From the NCBI RefSeq assembly GCF_008704935.1, contig NZ_CP023692.1, positions 7,169,501 to 7,233,500 on the forward strand: DNA of 64,000 nt, in the 5' to 3' direction. Of the stretch, positions 1 through 7,343 are shown in pieces. The first letter of the stretch is position 1. Every line of letters begins with the position of its first letter. Source of the DNA: Streptomyces vinaceus. GTDB lineage: Bacteria; Actinomycetota; Actinomycetes; Streptomycetales; Streptomycetaceae. Both the position numbers and the translations under genes were made by a program. Below the pieces are notes generated by a model. It was not told the origin of the DNA, ran no database searches, and was given only the letters and a program-made list of their open reading frames with translations.

Positions 1-203
1 TTCGGGGTCAGCCACAGCGGGCGGCCCGTACGGTAGGCCTCCGCGGCCGGGGAGTGACCGTCCACCGAGAGGACCGCGGGCAGTCCGTAGAGCATGGAGC
101 GGTTTCCGGTCATCTCGGCCAGGTGGAGTTCCTTGCCGCCGTCGGCGAGGACGTAGACAGCGGCCAGCTCCGCCCCGCAGAACGCAAAGCGCTGCCTGGT
201 CAC
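1..203 (-). CDS. GAF-domain protein, N-terminal fragment (likely a SpoIIE/PP2C-type regulator)
   Basis: The gene runs off the left edge, so only about 67 N-terminal residues are visible, read from a GTG at 203. The fragment has a short hydrophobic strand (AELAAVYVLADGG), then LHLAEMTG and YGLP, and a segment ending in AYRTGRPLWL. This matches the start of the GAF domains found in streptomycete multi-domain PP2C phosphatases, where the end of the sensor domain often reads TGRPLWL. A GGAGG lies about 12 bases upstream of the GTG, which is rather far. The phosphatase part is outside the window, so the full domain architecture is an inference. Confidence 0.6.
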   Translation of the reverse strand, partial: MTRQRFAFCGAELAAVYVLADGGKELHLAEMTGNRSMLYGLPAVLSVDGHSPAAEAYRTGRPLWLTP

Positions 204-410
204 GATCCGTAGTGCCCTCCTGCACGGGCCGTCGCGGTCGACCGCCCTCCCTCCATGCTGTCGCCCCTCGTACGGTCGGCGCGAGTCAGGAGGAGGAGAC
301 CTGCCTTCCCATCGTCCCCATCGTCGCCCCGCCCGTCGCGCGGTGCGAGCGGGACCCGGCGGCGGTCGCCGGGCCGGGTCCCGAGCGGGTTCCTATGCTC
401 GAAACAGGTG

Positions 411-440
411 GGGATCCGGGATGCGGGATGCGGGATGCGG
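411..440. repeat. Short tandem repeat of CGGGATG-type units
   Basis: The stretch upstream of the methyltransferase ribosome binding site reads as three to four imperfect copies of a 7-base CGGGATG unit. It lies between 411 and 440, ahead of the GAAGGAGG at 461-468. It could be a simple slippage repeat; no function is evident. Confidence 0.6.
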
Positions 441-476
441 AATCGGATTCGGCACCAGGCGAAGGAGGCGGACGGC

Positions 477-1319
477 ATGACCGACACGACGGACGCGGGC
501 GACGCTGACCGCGCGCTCAAGGCGAAGCACCGGACCATGTGGGCACTCGGCGACTACCCGGCGGTCGCCAAGGAGGTCGTCGGGGCCCTCGGCCCCGTCC
601 TGGTCACGGCCTGCGGGGTGAAGCACGGCGACCGGGTACTCGACGTCGCCGCGGGAGCGGGGAACGCCGCCATTCCGGCCGCGCTGGCCGGCGGCGACGT
701 GATCGCCTCCGACCTCACCCCCGAGCTGCTGGACGTGGGACGGCGGGACGCGGCGGCGCGCGGCGCCGAACTGCGCTGGGAGGTGGCCGACGCCGAGGCG
801 CTGCCCTTCGCCGACGGGGAGTTCGACACGGTCATGTCCTGCGTCGGGGTCATGTTCGCCCCGCACCACCAGGACACCGCCGACGAACTGGTCAGGGTCT
901 GCCGGAAGGGCGGCATCATCGGGCTGATCAGCTGGACCCCGGAGGGCTTCATCGGGCGGATGTTCACCACCATGAAGCCGTACGCGCCTCCGCCGCCCCC
1001 GGGAGCGCAGCCGCCACCCCTGTGGGGGCGCGAGGAGCACGTCCGTGCCCTCCTCGGTGACCGCGTCGACGGGGTCGACGCGCGACGGCAGACGGTCCGC
1101 GTGGACCGCTTCGCGAAGCCGGAGGAGTTCCGCGAGTTCTTCAAGGCCACCTACGGCCCGACCATCGCGGTCTACCGGAACATCGCCGAGGCTCCCGAGA
1201 AGACCGCCGCCCTGGACCGGGCCCTCGACGAACTGGCGGGTGACGCGCTCCAGGACGGGGCGATGGAGTGGGAGTACCTCCTGTTCACCGCGCGCCGGAG
1301 CGGAGTCGCGCCCGGCTAG
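477..1319 (+). CDS. Class I SAM-dependent methyltransferase
   Basis: This 280-residue protein is a UbiE/Methyltransf_11-type enzyme that would move a methyl group from S-adenosylmethionine to an unidentified small molecule. Motif I is VLDVAAGAGNAA (residues 54-65). The acidic end of strand 2 is ASDLTPELL, and the motif II/III region carries ADAEALPFADGEFD and CVGVMFAP. A proline-rich stretch (PPPPPGAQPPP) lies near the middle. The ATG at 477 was chosen because GAAGGAGG sits at 461-468 with ideal spacing; longer in-frame starts exist but lack coding character. It stands alone, ahead of an unrelated oxidoreductase. The substrate cannot be told from sequence. Confidence 0.85.
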   Translation: MTDTTDAGDADRALKAKHRTMWALGDYPAVAKEVVGALGPVLVTACGVKHGDRVLDVAAGAGNAAIPAALAGGDVIASDLTPELLDVGRRDAAARGAELRWEVADAEALPFADGEFDTVMSCVGVMFAPHHQDTADELVRVCRKGGIIGLISWTPEGFIGRMFTTMKPYAPPPPPGAQPPPLWGREEHVRALLGDRVDGVDARRQTVRVDRFAKPEEFREFFKATYGPTIAVYRNIAEAPEKTAALDRALDELAGDALQDGAMEWEYLLFTARRSGVAPG

Positions 1320-1372
1320 GGGTGGCTTCGGCAGGGGCGTTTCAACGGCTCCGAAACGGTAAGGCGCCCGAT

Positions 1373-2338
1373 ATGGTGCGAATCGGCTACACGATGATGA
1401 CCGAGCAGGCCGGCCCCCGGGACCTGGTGGACCACGTGGTGGCGGCGGAGCGGGCGGGATTCGACTTCTCCGTCATCTCCGACCACTCCTTCCCCTGGCT
1501 GGAGGCCCAAGGACACGCGCCCTACGCGTGGAGCGTCCTGGGCGCCGCGGCGCAGGCCACCTCCCGGATCCCGCTCATGACGTACGTGACCTGCCCGACC
1601 TTCCGCTATCACCCCGCGGTGATCGCCCAGAAGGCGGCCACGATGCAGCTCCTGTCCCAGGGGCGCTTCCGGCTGGGCCTGGGCTCCGGCGAGAACCTCA
1701 ACGAGCACATCGTCGGCGCGGGCTGGCCCGCCGCCCACGTACGCCTCGACATGCTCCACGAGGCGGTGGAGATCATCCGCTCCCTGTTCGAGGGAGGGTA
1801 CGTCAGCCACCACGGCGCCCACTTCGACGTGGAGAACGCCCGGCTCTGGGACCTCCCCGACGATCCGCCGCCGATCGGGATCGCCGTCTCCGGTGACCGT
1901 TCCTGCGAGCTCGCGGGCCACCACGGCGACCTGCTCATCGCCACCGAGCCGAAGCGGGAGCTGCTGACCGCGTTCGACGCGCACGGCGGCTCCGGCAAGC
2001 CGCGCGTGGGCCAGCTGCCGGTCTCCTACGACCCCGACCGCGATGCGGCGGTGGCCCGGGCGCACGACCAGTTCCGCTGGGCGCTGGGCGGCTGGAGGGT
2101 CAACGCGGAACTGCCCGGTCCGGCCGGCTTCGCCCAGGCCTCGCAGCACACCAGGCCCGAGGACGTCGCCGACGCCGTCCCCTGCGGCGAGGACGTCGAC
2201 GCCTTCGTCGAAGCCGTACGCCCCTACGTGGACGCGGGATTCACCGAGGTCGCCCTGGTCCAGATCGGCGGCGACCGGCAGCAGCCCTTCCTGGACTGGT
2301 CCGAGAGCAAGCTGCTGCCGGCGCTGCGGGAGCTGTGA
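1373..2338 (+). CDS. LLM-class F420-dependent oxidoreductase (TIGR03557-like)
   Basis: This 321-residue enzyme is a luciferase-like TIM-barrel oxidoreductase expected to use coenzyme F420. The N-terminus IGYTMMTEQAGPRDLVDH and the run VISDHSFPWLEAQGHAPYAW are hallmarks of the F420-dependent glucose-6-phosphate-dehydrogenase-like family. RFRLGLGSGENLNEHIVG follows (about residues 95-115), a typical flavin-site loop. The C-terminus ends in a barrel-closing segment near FLDWSESKLLPAL. The ATG at 1373 gives the usual family length. The gene converges on the pyruvate oxidase gene with only 5 bases between stops. The substrate is unknown; streptomycetes carry many paralogues. Confidence 0.88.
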   Translation: MVRIGYTMMTEQAGPRDLVDHVVAAERAGFDFSVISDHSFPWLEAQGHAPYAWSVLGAAAQATSRIPLMTYVTCPTFRYHPAVIAQKAATMQLLSQGRFRLGLGSGENLNEHIVGAGWPAAHVRLDMLHEAVEIIRSLFEGGYVSHHGAHFDVENARLWDLPDDPPPIGIAVSGDRSCELAGHHGDLLIATEPKRELLTAFDAHGGSGKPRVGQLPVSYDPDRDAAVARAHDQFRWALGGWRVNAELPGPAGFAQASQHTRPEDVADAVPCGEDVDAFVEAVRPYVDAGFTEVALVQIGGDRQQPFLDWSESKLLPALREL

Positions 2339-2343
2339 GAACG

Positions 2344-4071
2344 TCAGTCCTCGCGGCTCGACAGCGTCTCCTTGACCTTGGCGATGGCGAAGCCCCATCC
2401 CTGGGCCACGGTCGGCTTGCCCGGCACGGCCACTTCCTCGGGGTTCGTCAGTACGTCCAGCAGGACCGGTCCCGGCGTCTGCAAGGCCCGGCGCACACCG
2501 TCGTGGAGTTCGGCCGGATCGGTGACCCGGATCCCCGTGATGCCGAGGGCCGTGGCGACCGCGGCGAAATCGGGGTTGTCGAGTTGCGTACCGAACTCGG
2601 GCAGTCCCGCCTGCTCCTGCTCCAGCTTCACCATGCCCAGCCGGCGGTTGTCGAAGACGACGAGCTTCACCGGGAGCCCGTACGTCTTGATCGTCATCAG
2701 GTCCCCGAGCAGCATGCTCAGCCCGCCGTCGCCGCAGAAGGCGACGACCTGCCGGTCCGGCGCCCACAGCTGGGCCCCGAGGGCCTGCGGCATGGCGTTC
2801 GCCATCGAGCCGAGGTTGTACGAGCCGATCAGCCGCCGGCCGCCGCGCATGGCGACGAAGCGGGACAGCCAGACGGTCGCCATGCCGGTGTCCGAGGTGA
2901 ACACGGCGTCCTCGTCGGCGTACCGGTCCACCGCGGCGGCCAGGGCCTCCGGGCGGATCTCGTGGTCCCGGTTGTCCAGGGCGGCCCGCAGCTTTCCGGT
3001 CCAGCGGCGCTCGTGGCCCGGGTCGGCCAGCTTGCGCTGCCCCTCCTCCCAGCGCGCGAACCGGTCCCGGGCGCCGTCCAGGTGCGTACGATCGCCGGCC
3101 TCCTCCAGCAGCGGCAGCAGGGCGCGCAGGGTGGCCCCGACGTCGCCCGCGAGGCCCACGTCCACCGGGACCCGGCGGCCCAGGTGCTCCGCACGGGTGT
3201 CCACCTGGACCACCTTGCAGCCCGTCGGGTACCAGTCGCGGTAGGGGAAGTCGGTGCCCAGCATCAGGAGCGCGTCCCCGCTGTCGAGTGCGTGCGCCGC
3301 GGCCGGATTGCCGATGAGGCCCGTCTGCCCCACCTGGAACGGGTTGTCGCCCTCGAACCCCTCCTTCGCCTTGAGCGTGAGCACCATGGGCGCGGCCAGC
3401 AGCTCCGCGGCCCGGAGCACCTCGGTACGGGCCCCGCGCGCCCCGCGGCCGACGAGCAGCGTGACGCGGGAGGCGGAGTTCAGCAGCTCGGCGGCCTCGG
3501 CGAGGGCCGGGTCCTCGGGGCGCGTGCGCGGCGCGGCGAGGGCGAAGCGCGTGGGGCGGTCCTCGCTCAGCTCTTGGTCGCCCAGGTCACCGGGGACGGT
3601 CAGGACGGCCACACCGCCCTGGGTGACGGCGGCGCGCACGGCCGATTCGAGCATCCGCGGCATCTGGTCGGGCGAGGTGACCGTGGCCCGGTAGACGGCC
3701 ACGTCGCGGAAGAGCAGGTCGTTGTCGACCTCCTGGAAGTAGTCGCTGCCGACCTCGGCGAGGGGGACCTGCCCGCAGATCGCCAGGACCGGCGTGCGGC
3801 TCTTGGCCGCGTCGTAGAGCCCGTTGAGGAGGTGCACGGACCCGGGCCCGACCGTGCCCATGCACACCCCGAGCGTGTCGGACAGCTGCGACTGCGCCGA
3901 GGCGGCGAAAGCCGCGGCCTCCTCGTGCCGGCAGCCGACCCAGTCCAGGTCGTCGGTGGTGCGGATGGCGTCGGTCAGGGGGTTGAGGGCGTCCCCGACG
4001 ACGCCGAAGACGTGCCGGACACCCAGTTCTTTGAGTGCGTCGACGATCACGTGGGCGACGGTACGTGCCAC
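2344..4071 (-). CDS. poxB: Pyruvate oxidase / pyruvate:quinone dehydrogenase-type ThDP enzyme
   Basis: This 575-residue thiamine-diphosphate enzyme would oxidatively decarboxylate pyruvate to acetate and CO2, passing electrons to quinone as PoxB does. The catalytic glutamate is in CRHEEAAAFAAS (Glu50). The phosphate-binding GTVGPGSVHLLNGLYDA follows. The ThDP signature starts GDGG at about 447 and closes at FDN about 474. The length fits the family, and the N-terminus HVFGVVGDALNPLTDAI is typical. It lies 52 bases downstream of the glutamate-synthase-like gene on the same strand, so the two are probably co-transcribed. Acetolactate synthase and oxalyl-CoA decarboxylase are less likely because the central domain matches PoxB better. 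Confidence 0.88.
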   Translation of the reverse strand: MARTVAHVIVDALKELGVRHVFGVVGDALNPLTDAIRTTDDLDWVGCRHEEAAAFAASAQSQLSDTLGVCMGTVGPGSVHLLNGLYDAAKSRTPVLAICGQVPLAEVGSDYFQEVDNDLLFRDVAVYRATVTSPDQMPRMLESAVRAAVTQGGVAVLTVPGDLGDQELSEDRPTRFALAAPRTRPEDPALAEAAELLNSASRVTLLVGRGARGARTEVLRAAELLAAPMVLTLKAKEGFEGDNPFQVGQTGLIGNPAAAHALDSGDALLMLGTDFPYRDWYPTGCKVVQVDTRAEHLGRRVPVDVGLAGDVGATLRALLPLLEEAGDRTHLDGARDRFARWEEGQRKLADPGHERRWTGKLRAALDNRDHEIRPEALAAAVDRYADEDAVFTSDTGMATVWLSRFVAMRGGRRLIGSYNLGSMANAMPQALGAQLWAPDRQVVAFCGDGGLSMLLGDLMTIKTYGLPVKLVVFDNRRLGMVKLEQEQAGLPEFGTQLDNPDFAAVATALGITGIRVTDPAELHDGVRRALQTPGPVLLDVLTNPEEVAVPGKPTVAQGWGFAIAKVKETLSSRED

Positions 4072-4123
4072 AGGAGTGCCCTTCGGTCCAGGTGCGGCCC
4101 CCGGGGGGAGGGCCGGCGCGGTG

Positions 4124-5707
4124 TCAGTGGGTGAAGCGGTCCGGGTCGGCCGCCCGCCAGTCGGATGCCCAGCCCTCGGGCGCTGATGCGAGCAGTTGCC
4201 CCGGTGTGAGCCACTCGTGCAGTTCCGCGTAGGAGCGGACGGTATGCGGGTCCACCCGCTGCACCAGCTGGTGCGGGCGCAGCCCGGACGGCTCGTCGAC
4301 GCCCATCGCCGCCATGATCTGCAGGGCGCTCTTGACCGTGGCCTCCTGGAAGCGCTGCACGCGCTGCGCCTTGTCGCCGACGTCGAGGGCGCGGGCCCGG
4401 CGCTCGTCCTGGGTGGCGACGCCGACGGGGCAGGTGTTCGTGTGGCAGCGCTGCGCCTGGATGCAGCCGACCGCGAACATCATGGCGCGGGCGGCATTGG
4501 TGTAGTCGGCGCCCTGGAGGAGACGTTTGACCAGGTCACTGCCGGTGGCGACCTTGCCGCTGGCCCCGATGCGGATCCGCTCGCGCAGACCCGCCCCCAC
4601 GAGGGCGTTGTGCACGGTCATCAGCCCCTCGCCGAGCGGCATGCCGATGTGGTCGGCGAATTCCAGCGGTGCGGCGCCCGTTCCGCCCTCCGCGCCGTCG
4701 ACGATGATGAAGTCCGGCGTGGTGCCCTCCTCCAGCATGGCCTTGCACACGGCGAGGAACTCCCGGCGCGAGCCGACGCAGAGCTTGAAGCCGACGGGTT
4801 TACCGTCGGCGAGCTCGCGCATCCGGGCCAGGAAGCGCACCAGCTCGCGCGGCGTGGAGTAGACGCGGTGGAACGGCGGCGACACGACCGTTTTCCCTTG
4901 CGGTACACCGCGGACCTCCGCGATCTCGGCATTGACCTTGGCTCCCGGCAGGACGCCGCCGATACCCGGCTTGGCGCCCTGGCTGATCTTCAACGACACG
5001 CACTTGACCTGTTCGTGCGCGGCCTTGGCGGCGAACTTCTTCTCGTCGAAGCCCCCTTCGTCGGTACGGCAGCCGAAGTAGCCGGTTCCGATCTCCCAGA
5101 CGAGGTCCCCGCCGGGGCGCAGGTGGTACTCCGACAGCCCGCCCTCGCCGGTGTCGTGGGCGAAGCCGCCCGCGCGCGCACCGGAGTTGAGGGCGAGCAC
5201 GGCATTGGCCGACAGCGAGCCGAAGCTCATCGCCGACACGTTGAGCAGGGACATGTCGTACGGGCGGGTGCAGTCGGGTCCGCCGATCCGTACCCGGGGC
5301 GGATCCGTGCGCACGGGCCGCGGCGCCATCGACGGCGTGAGGTACTCGCTGCCGGGCCGGTACAGGTCGAGCTCGGTACCGAACGGCTCCTCGGCGTCGG
5401 TCCCCTTGGCCCGCTCGTAGACGATGCTGCGGGTGTCCCGGTCGAAGGGACGGCCGTCGAAGTTGCGCTCGATGAAGTACTGCTGGATCTCCGGCCGCAG
5501 GGCCTCCAGGGCGAAGCGGAAGTGCCCGAGCACCGGGTAGTTGCGCAGGACCGAGTGCCGACGCTGTACGAGATCGTGTACGGCCACCAGCGTGAGCAGG
5601 ACCAACGGGACGGCCAGGGCCAGGAACCAGGGGGTGGACAGGGCGGCGGCGGCCGACGCGCAAGCGGCGAGCAGGGCGAGCAGGATCACGAGAGGTATCT
5701 TCAGCAC
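4124..5707 (-). CDS. Membrane-anchored FMN-binding glutamate synthase family protein
   Basis: This 527-residue protein has the FMN and Fe-S core of the glutamate synthase large subunit but no glutamine amidotransferase domain. Two hydrophobic segments (about residues 3-22 and 28-48) should anchor it in the membrane. The FMN/phosphate loop GAEGGTGAAPLEF is present. The cysteines C415, C421 and C426 are spaced C-x5-C-x4-C, as in the [3Fe-4S] site of glutamate synthase. Such short stand-alone members are widespread, and their true substrate is unclear. It precedes poxB on the same strand with a 52-base gap, suggesting a joint redox or overflow role, which is inference. Confidence 0.85.
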   Translation of the reverse strand: MLKIPLVILLALLAACASAAAALSTPWFLALAVPLVLLTLVAVHDLVQRRHSVLRNYPVLGHFRFALEALRPEIQQYFIERNFDGRPFDRDTRSIVYERAKGTDAEEPFGTELDLYRPGSEYLTPSMAPRPVRTDPPRVRIGGPDCTRPYDMSLLNVSAMSFGSLSANAVLALNSGARAGGFAHDTGEGGLSEYHLRPGGDLVWEIGTGYFGCRTDEGGFDEKKFAAKAAHEQVKCVSLKISQGAKPGIGGVLPGAKVNAEIAEVRGVPQGKTVVSPPFHRVYSTPRELVRFLARMRELADGKPVGFKLCVGSRREFLAVCKAMLEEGTTPDFIIVDGAEGGTGAAPLEFADHIGMPLGEGLMTVHNALVGAGLRERIRIGASGKVATGSDLVKRLLQGADYTNAARAMMFAVGCIQAQRCHTNTCPVGVATQDERRARALDVGDKAQRVQRFQEATVKSALQIMAAMGVDEPSGLRPHQLVQRVDPHTVRSYAELHEWLTPGQLLASAPEGWASDWRAADPDRFTH

Positions 5708-5749
5708 CCCGTGCTTCTGTCCCGAACTCCTCCCGACATCCGTCCGGGT

Positions 5750-6493
5750 TCAGATCGTGACGCCCGTCTCGTCGGCCAGCGCTCGCAGCAGGCGTTCCTG
5801 GAACTCCTGGTCGTGGACGGCTCGATGCGGCGGCCGCAACTGGCGGTGGTACCAGTACCCGCCGCTCGTCAGGGCCTGGTCGTCCTCGCTCGTCGCCAGC
5901 CACTCCTGTGTCCTGTGGCCGAGTTCGAGATCGTCCGGGGCGTGCGGCCCGCCCATCCTCGTCGGCACCCAGCCCGGATCCACGGCGTTGCTCGACACCC
6001 CCGGGCGCAGGCGGGCCACGGCCGCCGCGAGCGCGGTGACGAACAGCTTGCTGTCCGCGTACGAGCCCGCGTGCTCGCCCCGCCAGTCGATGCCGGCGAG
6101 CGAGGGGTGGGGGTGGCCGTCGTAATGGGAGCCGCTGCTCAGGTACACCAGGCGGCGGGGTCGGGGCAGCAGGGCCGTGAGCAGGTACGGCGCGACGACG
6201 TTGACCGGCATGACCGCCGGGCCGTTCCACACCCCCGCGTTGTGGATGACCGCGTCGAGCGGCTCGGTGTCGTTCAGCTCGTCGGCGATGCGCCGTACGG
6301 CGTCGCGGTCCGTGAAATCACCCACCACCACGCCCGCTCCCCGTTCCAGCAGCGGGGTGAGGGCTGCCGCACGCTCCGGATTGCGGGCGTGCACCACCAC
6401 CTCGTGGCCCGCGGACAGCAGGGACTGCGCCGCGGCCCGTCCCAGGCCGTCCGCGGAACCCGTCACCAGGATGCGGCTGGTCGTGTGCTTCAC
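5750..6493 (-). CDS. Short-chain dehydrogenase/reductase (SDR)
   Basis: This 247-residue NAD(P)-dependent SDR has the glycine motif TGSADGLG at residues 11-18, HNAGVWNGP near 84, a serine at about 119-120 and the catalytic pair Y145/K149 in YADSK. The C-terminal part (TSEDDQALTSGGYWYH) resembles SDRs that act on bulky lipophilic substrates. The GTG start at 6493 is preceded by GAGGAGACCC, a good ribosome binding site, and gives the expected length. Upstream in-frame sequence lacks coding character. No neighbour indicates the substrate. Confidence 0.85.
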   Translation of the reverse strand: MKHTTSRILVTGSADGLGRAAAQSLLSAGHEVVVHARNPERAAALTPLLERGAGVVVGDFTDRDAVRRIADELNDTEPLDAVIHNAGVWNGPAVMPVNVVAPYLLTALLPRPRRLVYLSSGSHYDGHPHPSLAGIDWRGEHAGSYADSKLFVTALAAAVARLRPGVSSNAVDPGWVPTRMGGPHAPDDLELGHRTQEWLATSEDDQALTSGGYWYHRQLRPPHRAVHDQEFQERLLRALADETGVTI

Positions 6494-6663
6494 GGGTCTC
6501 CTCGTCGAGGCGGGACGTGTCACCAGTCGCCGGTCACCGGTCGCCGGGCGCGACGTCGTGCCGATGCGCCGTGGCCCGCATCCTGGCACGAGCCGGCGCA
6601 CCGTGCGCCGCGCCGAGCGGGGAGTCGACGCGGGTCTGCCCGAAGGGCGTACGCGGGGTGGGT

Positions 6664-7245
6664 TCATGTGGCGGGGTAGGCTCCGACGGCCTGCCGGTAG
6701 GCCACGTGCCCGCCCAGTGCACCGCTGACGGCGACGGCGGCGAGGCCGCCGAGCGACCACAGGCGGCCCTTCGCCGAACGGCCCTGCAGCCGCGACGCCA
6801 GTGACGCGGCGTAGCAGACCACCGCGGCCGCGTTGGAGGCCGCATGGGCCAGCCCGACCCGGGCCTGCTCGGGAGGGAGGTCCGCCCAGTCCGCCCAGCC
6901 GGCCATCGCCGCCGGGGCGATGCCGGCGAGGCCGACTGCGGTGAGGGTCGTCGTCGCACCCCGATTGCCGGGTACGACGTCCAATACGGCGGCCGACAGC
7001 CAGCATCCGATGGGTACCTGGACCAGCACCGGATGCACCGGGTGGCCCAGCGGCCTGCCGCGCAGCAGATCGCGCACCACACCGAGGGGGAGTGAGCGGA
7101 TCCCCCGCTGGAGCGCCTTGATGGCAGGGTCCGCCACCGTCGTCCGCTCCAGCCGGTCCAAGGCCGTCAGCCACCATGTCGAGGCCGTGTCGATGACTGC
7201 GCTCTGCCCGGCTGTGGCCGAGTCGTCGAGGGTGTATGAGGTCAT
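6664..7245 (-). CDS. DUF2231 membrane protein
   Basis: This 193-residue integral membrane protein matches DUF2231. The signature GRPLGHPVHPVLVQVPIGCW (about residues 64-83) opens a four-helix membrane region, and a basic linker precedes the last helix GLAAVAVSGALGGHVAY. DUF2231 proteins carry conserved histidines and are suspected heme or redox membrane proteins, but the function is not established. A GGGTAG box lies 9 bases upstream of the ATG, implying a very short or absent leader. It is transcribed toward the SDR gene, 170 bases away. Confidence 0.83.
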   Translation of the reverse strand: MTSYTLDDSATAGQSAVIDTASTWWLTALDRLERTTVADPAIKALQRGIRSLPLGVVRDLLRGRPLGHPVHPVLVQVPIGCWLSAAVLDVVPGNRGATTTLTAVGLAGIAPAAMAGWADWADLPPEQARVGLAHAASNAAAVVCYAASLASRLQGRSAKGRLWSLGGLAAVAVSGALGGHVAYRQAVGAYPAT

Positions 7246-7254
7246 ACACGACGC

Positions 7255-7260
7255 CTACCC
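7255..7260 (-). promoter_or_regulatory. Candidate stress-sigma -10 element upstream of the DUF2231 gene
   Basis: GGGTAG reads on the minus strand and ends 9 bases before the ATG. A GGAT tetramer lies 14 bases upstream, a weak fit to the GNNT-N14-16-GGGTAY consensus of the SigB family. The same GGGTAGGCG string occurs before the genes at 10940 and 13746. Confidence 0.35.
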
Positions 7261-7343
7261 GGTGTCGCGTCGTGATCCCGCCCCGGCTTCGAGTGCACCC
7301 GAACGACTGGCCTGCCAATGGGGGAGCCGCCCCGGGGCCGCGC

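Noticed and set aside
200..538. Open frame on the minus strand whose stop overlaps the GTG of the first gene (GTGA pattern).
   Set aside because: Its composition is Arg/Ser/Pro-rich, it runs antisense to the methyltransferase start and repeat, and it shows no family likeness; the overlap is probably chance.
2335..4134. Long plus-strand frame antisense to the pyruvate oxidase.
   Set aside because: No domain or motif; the minus-strand enzyme is unambiguous.
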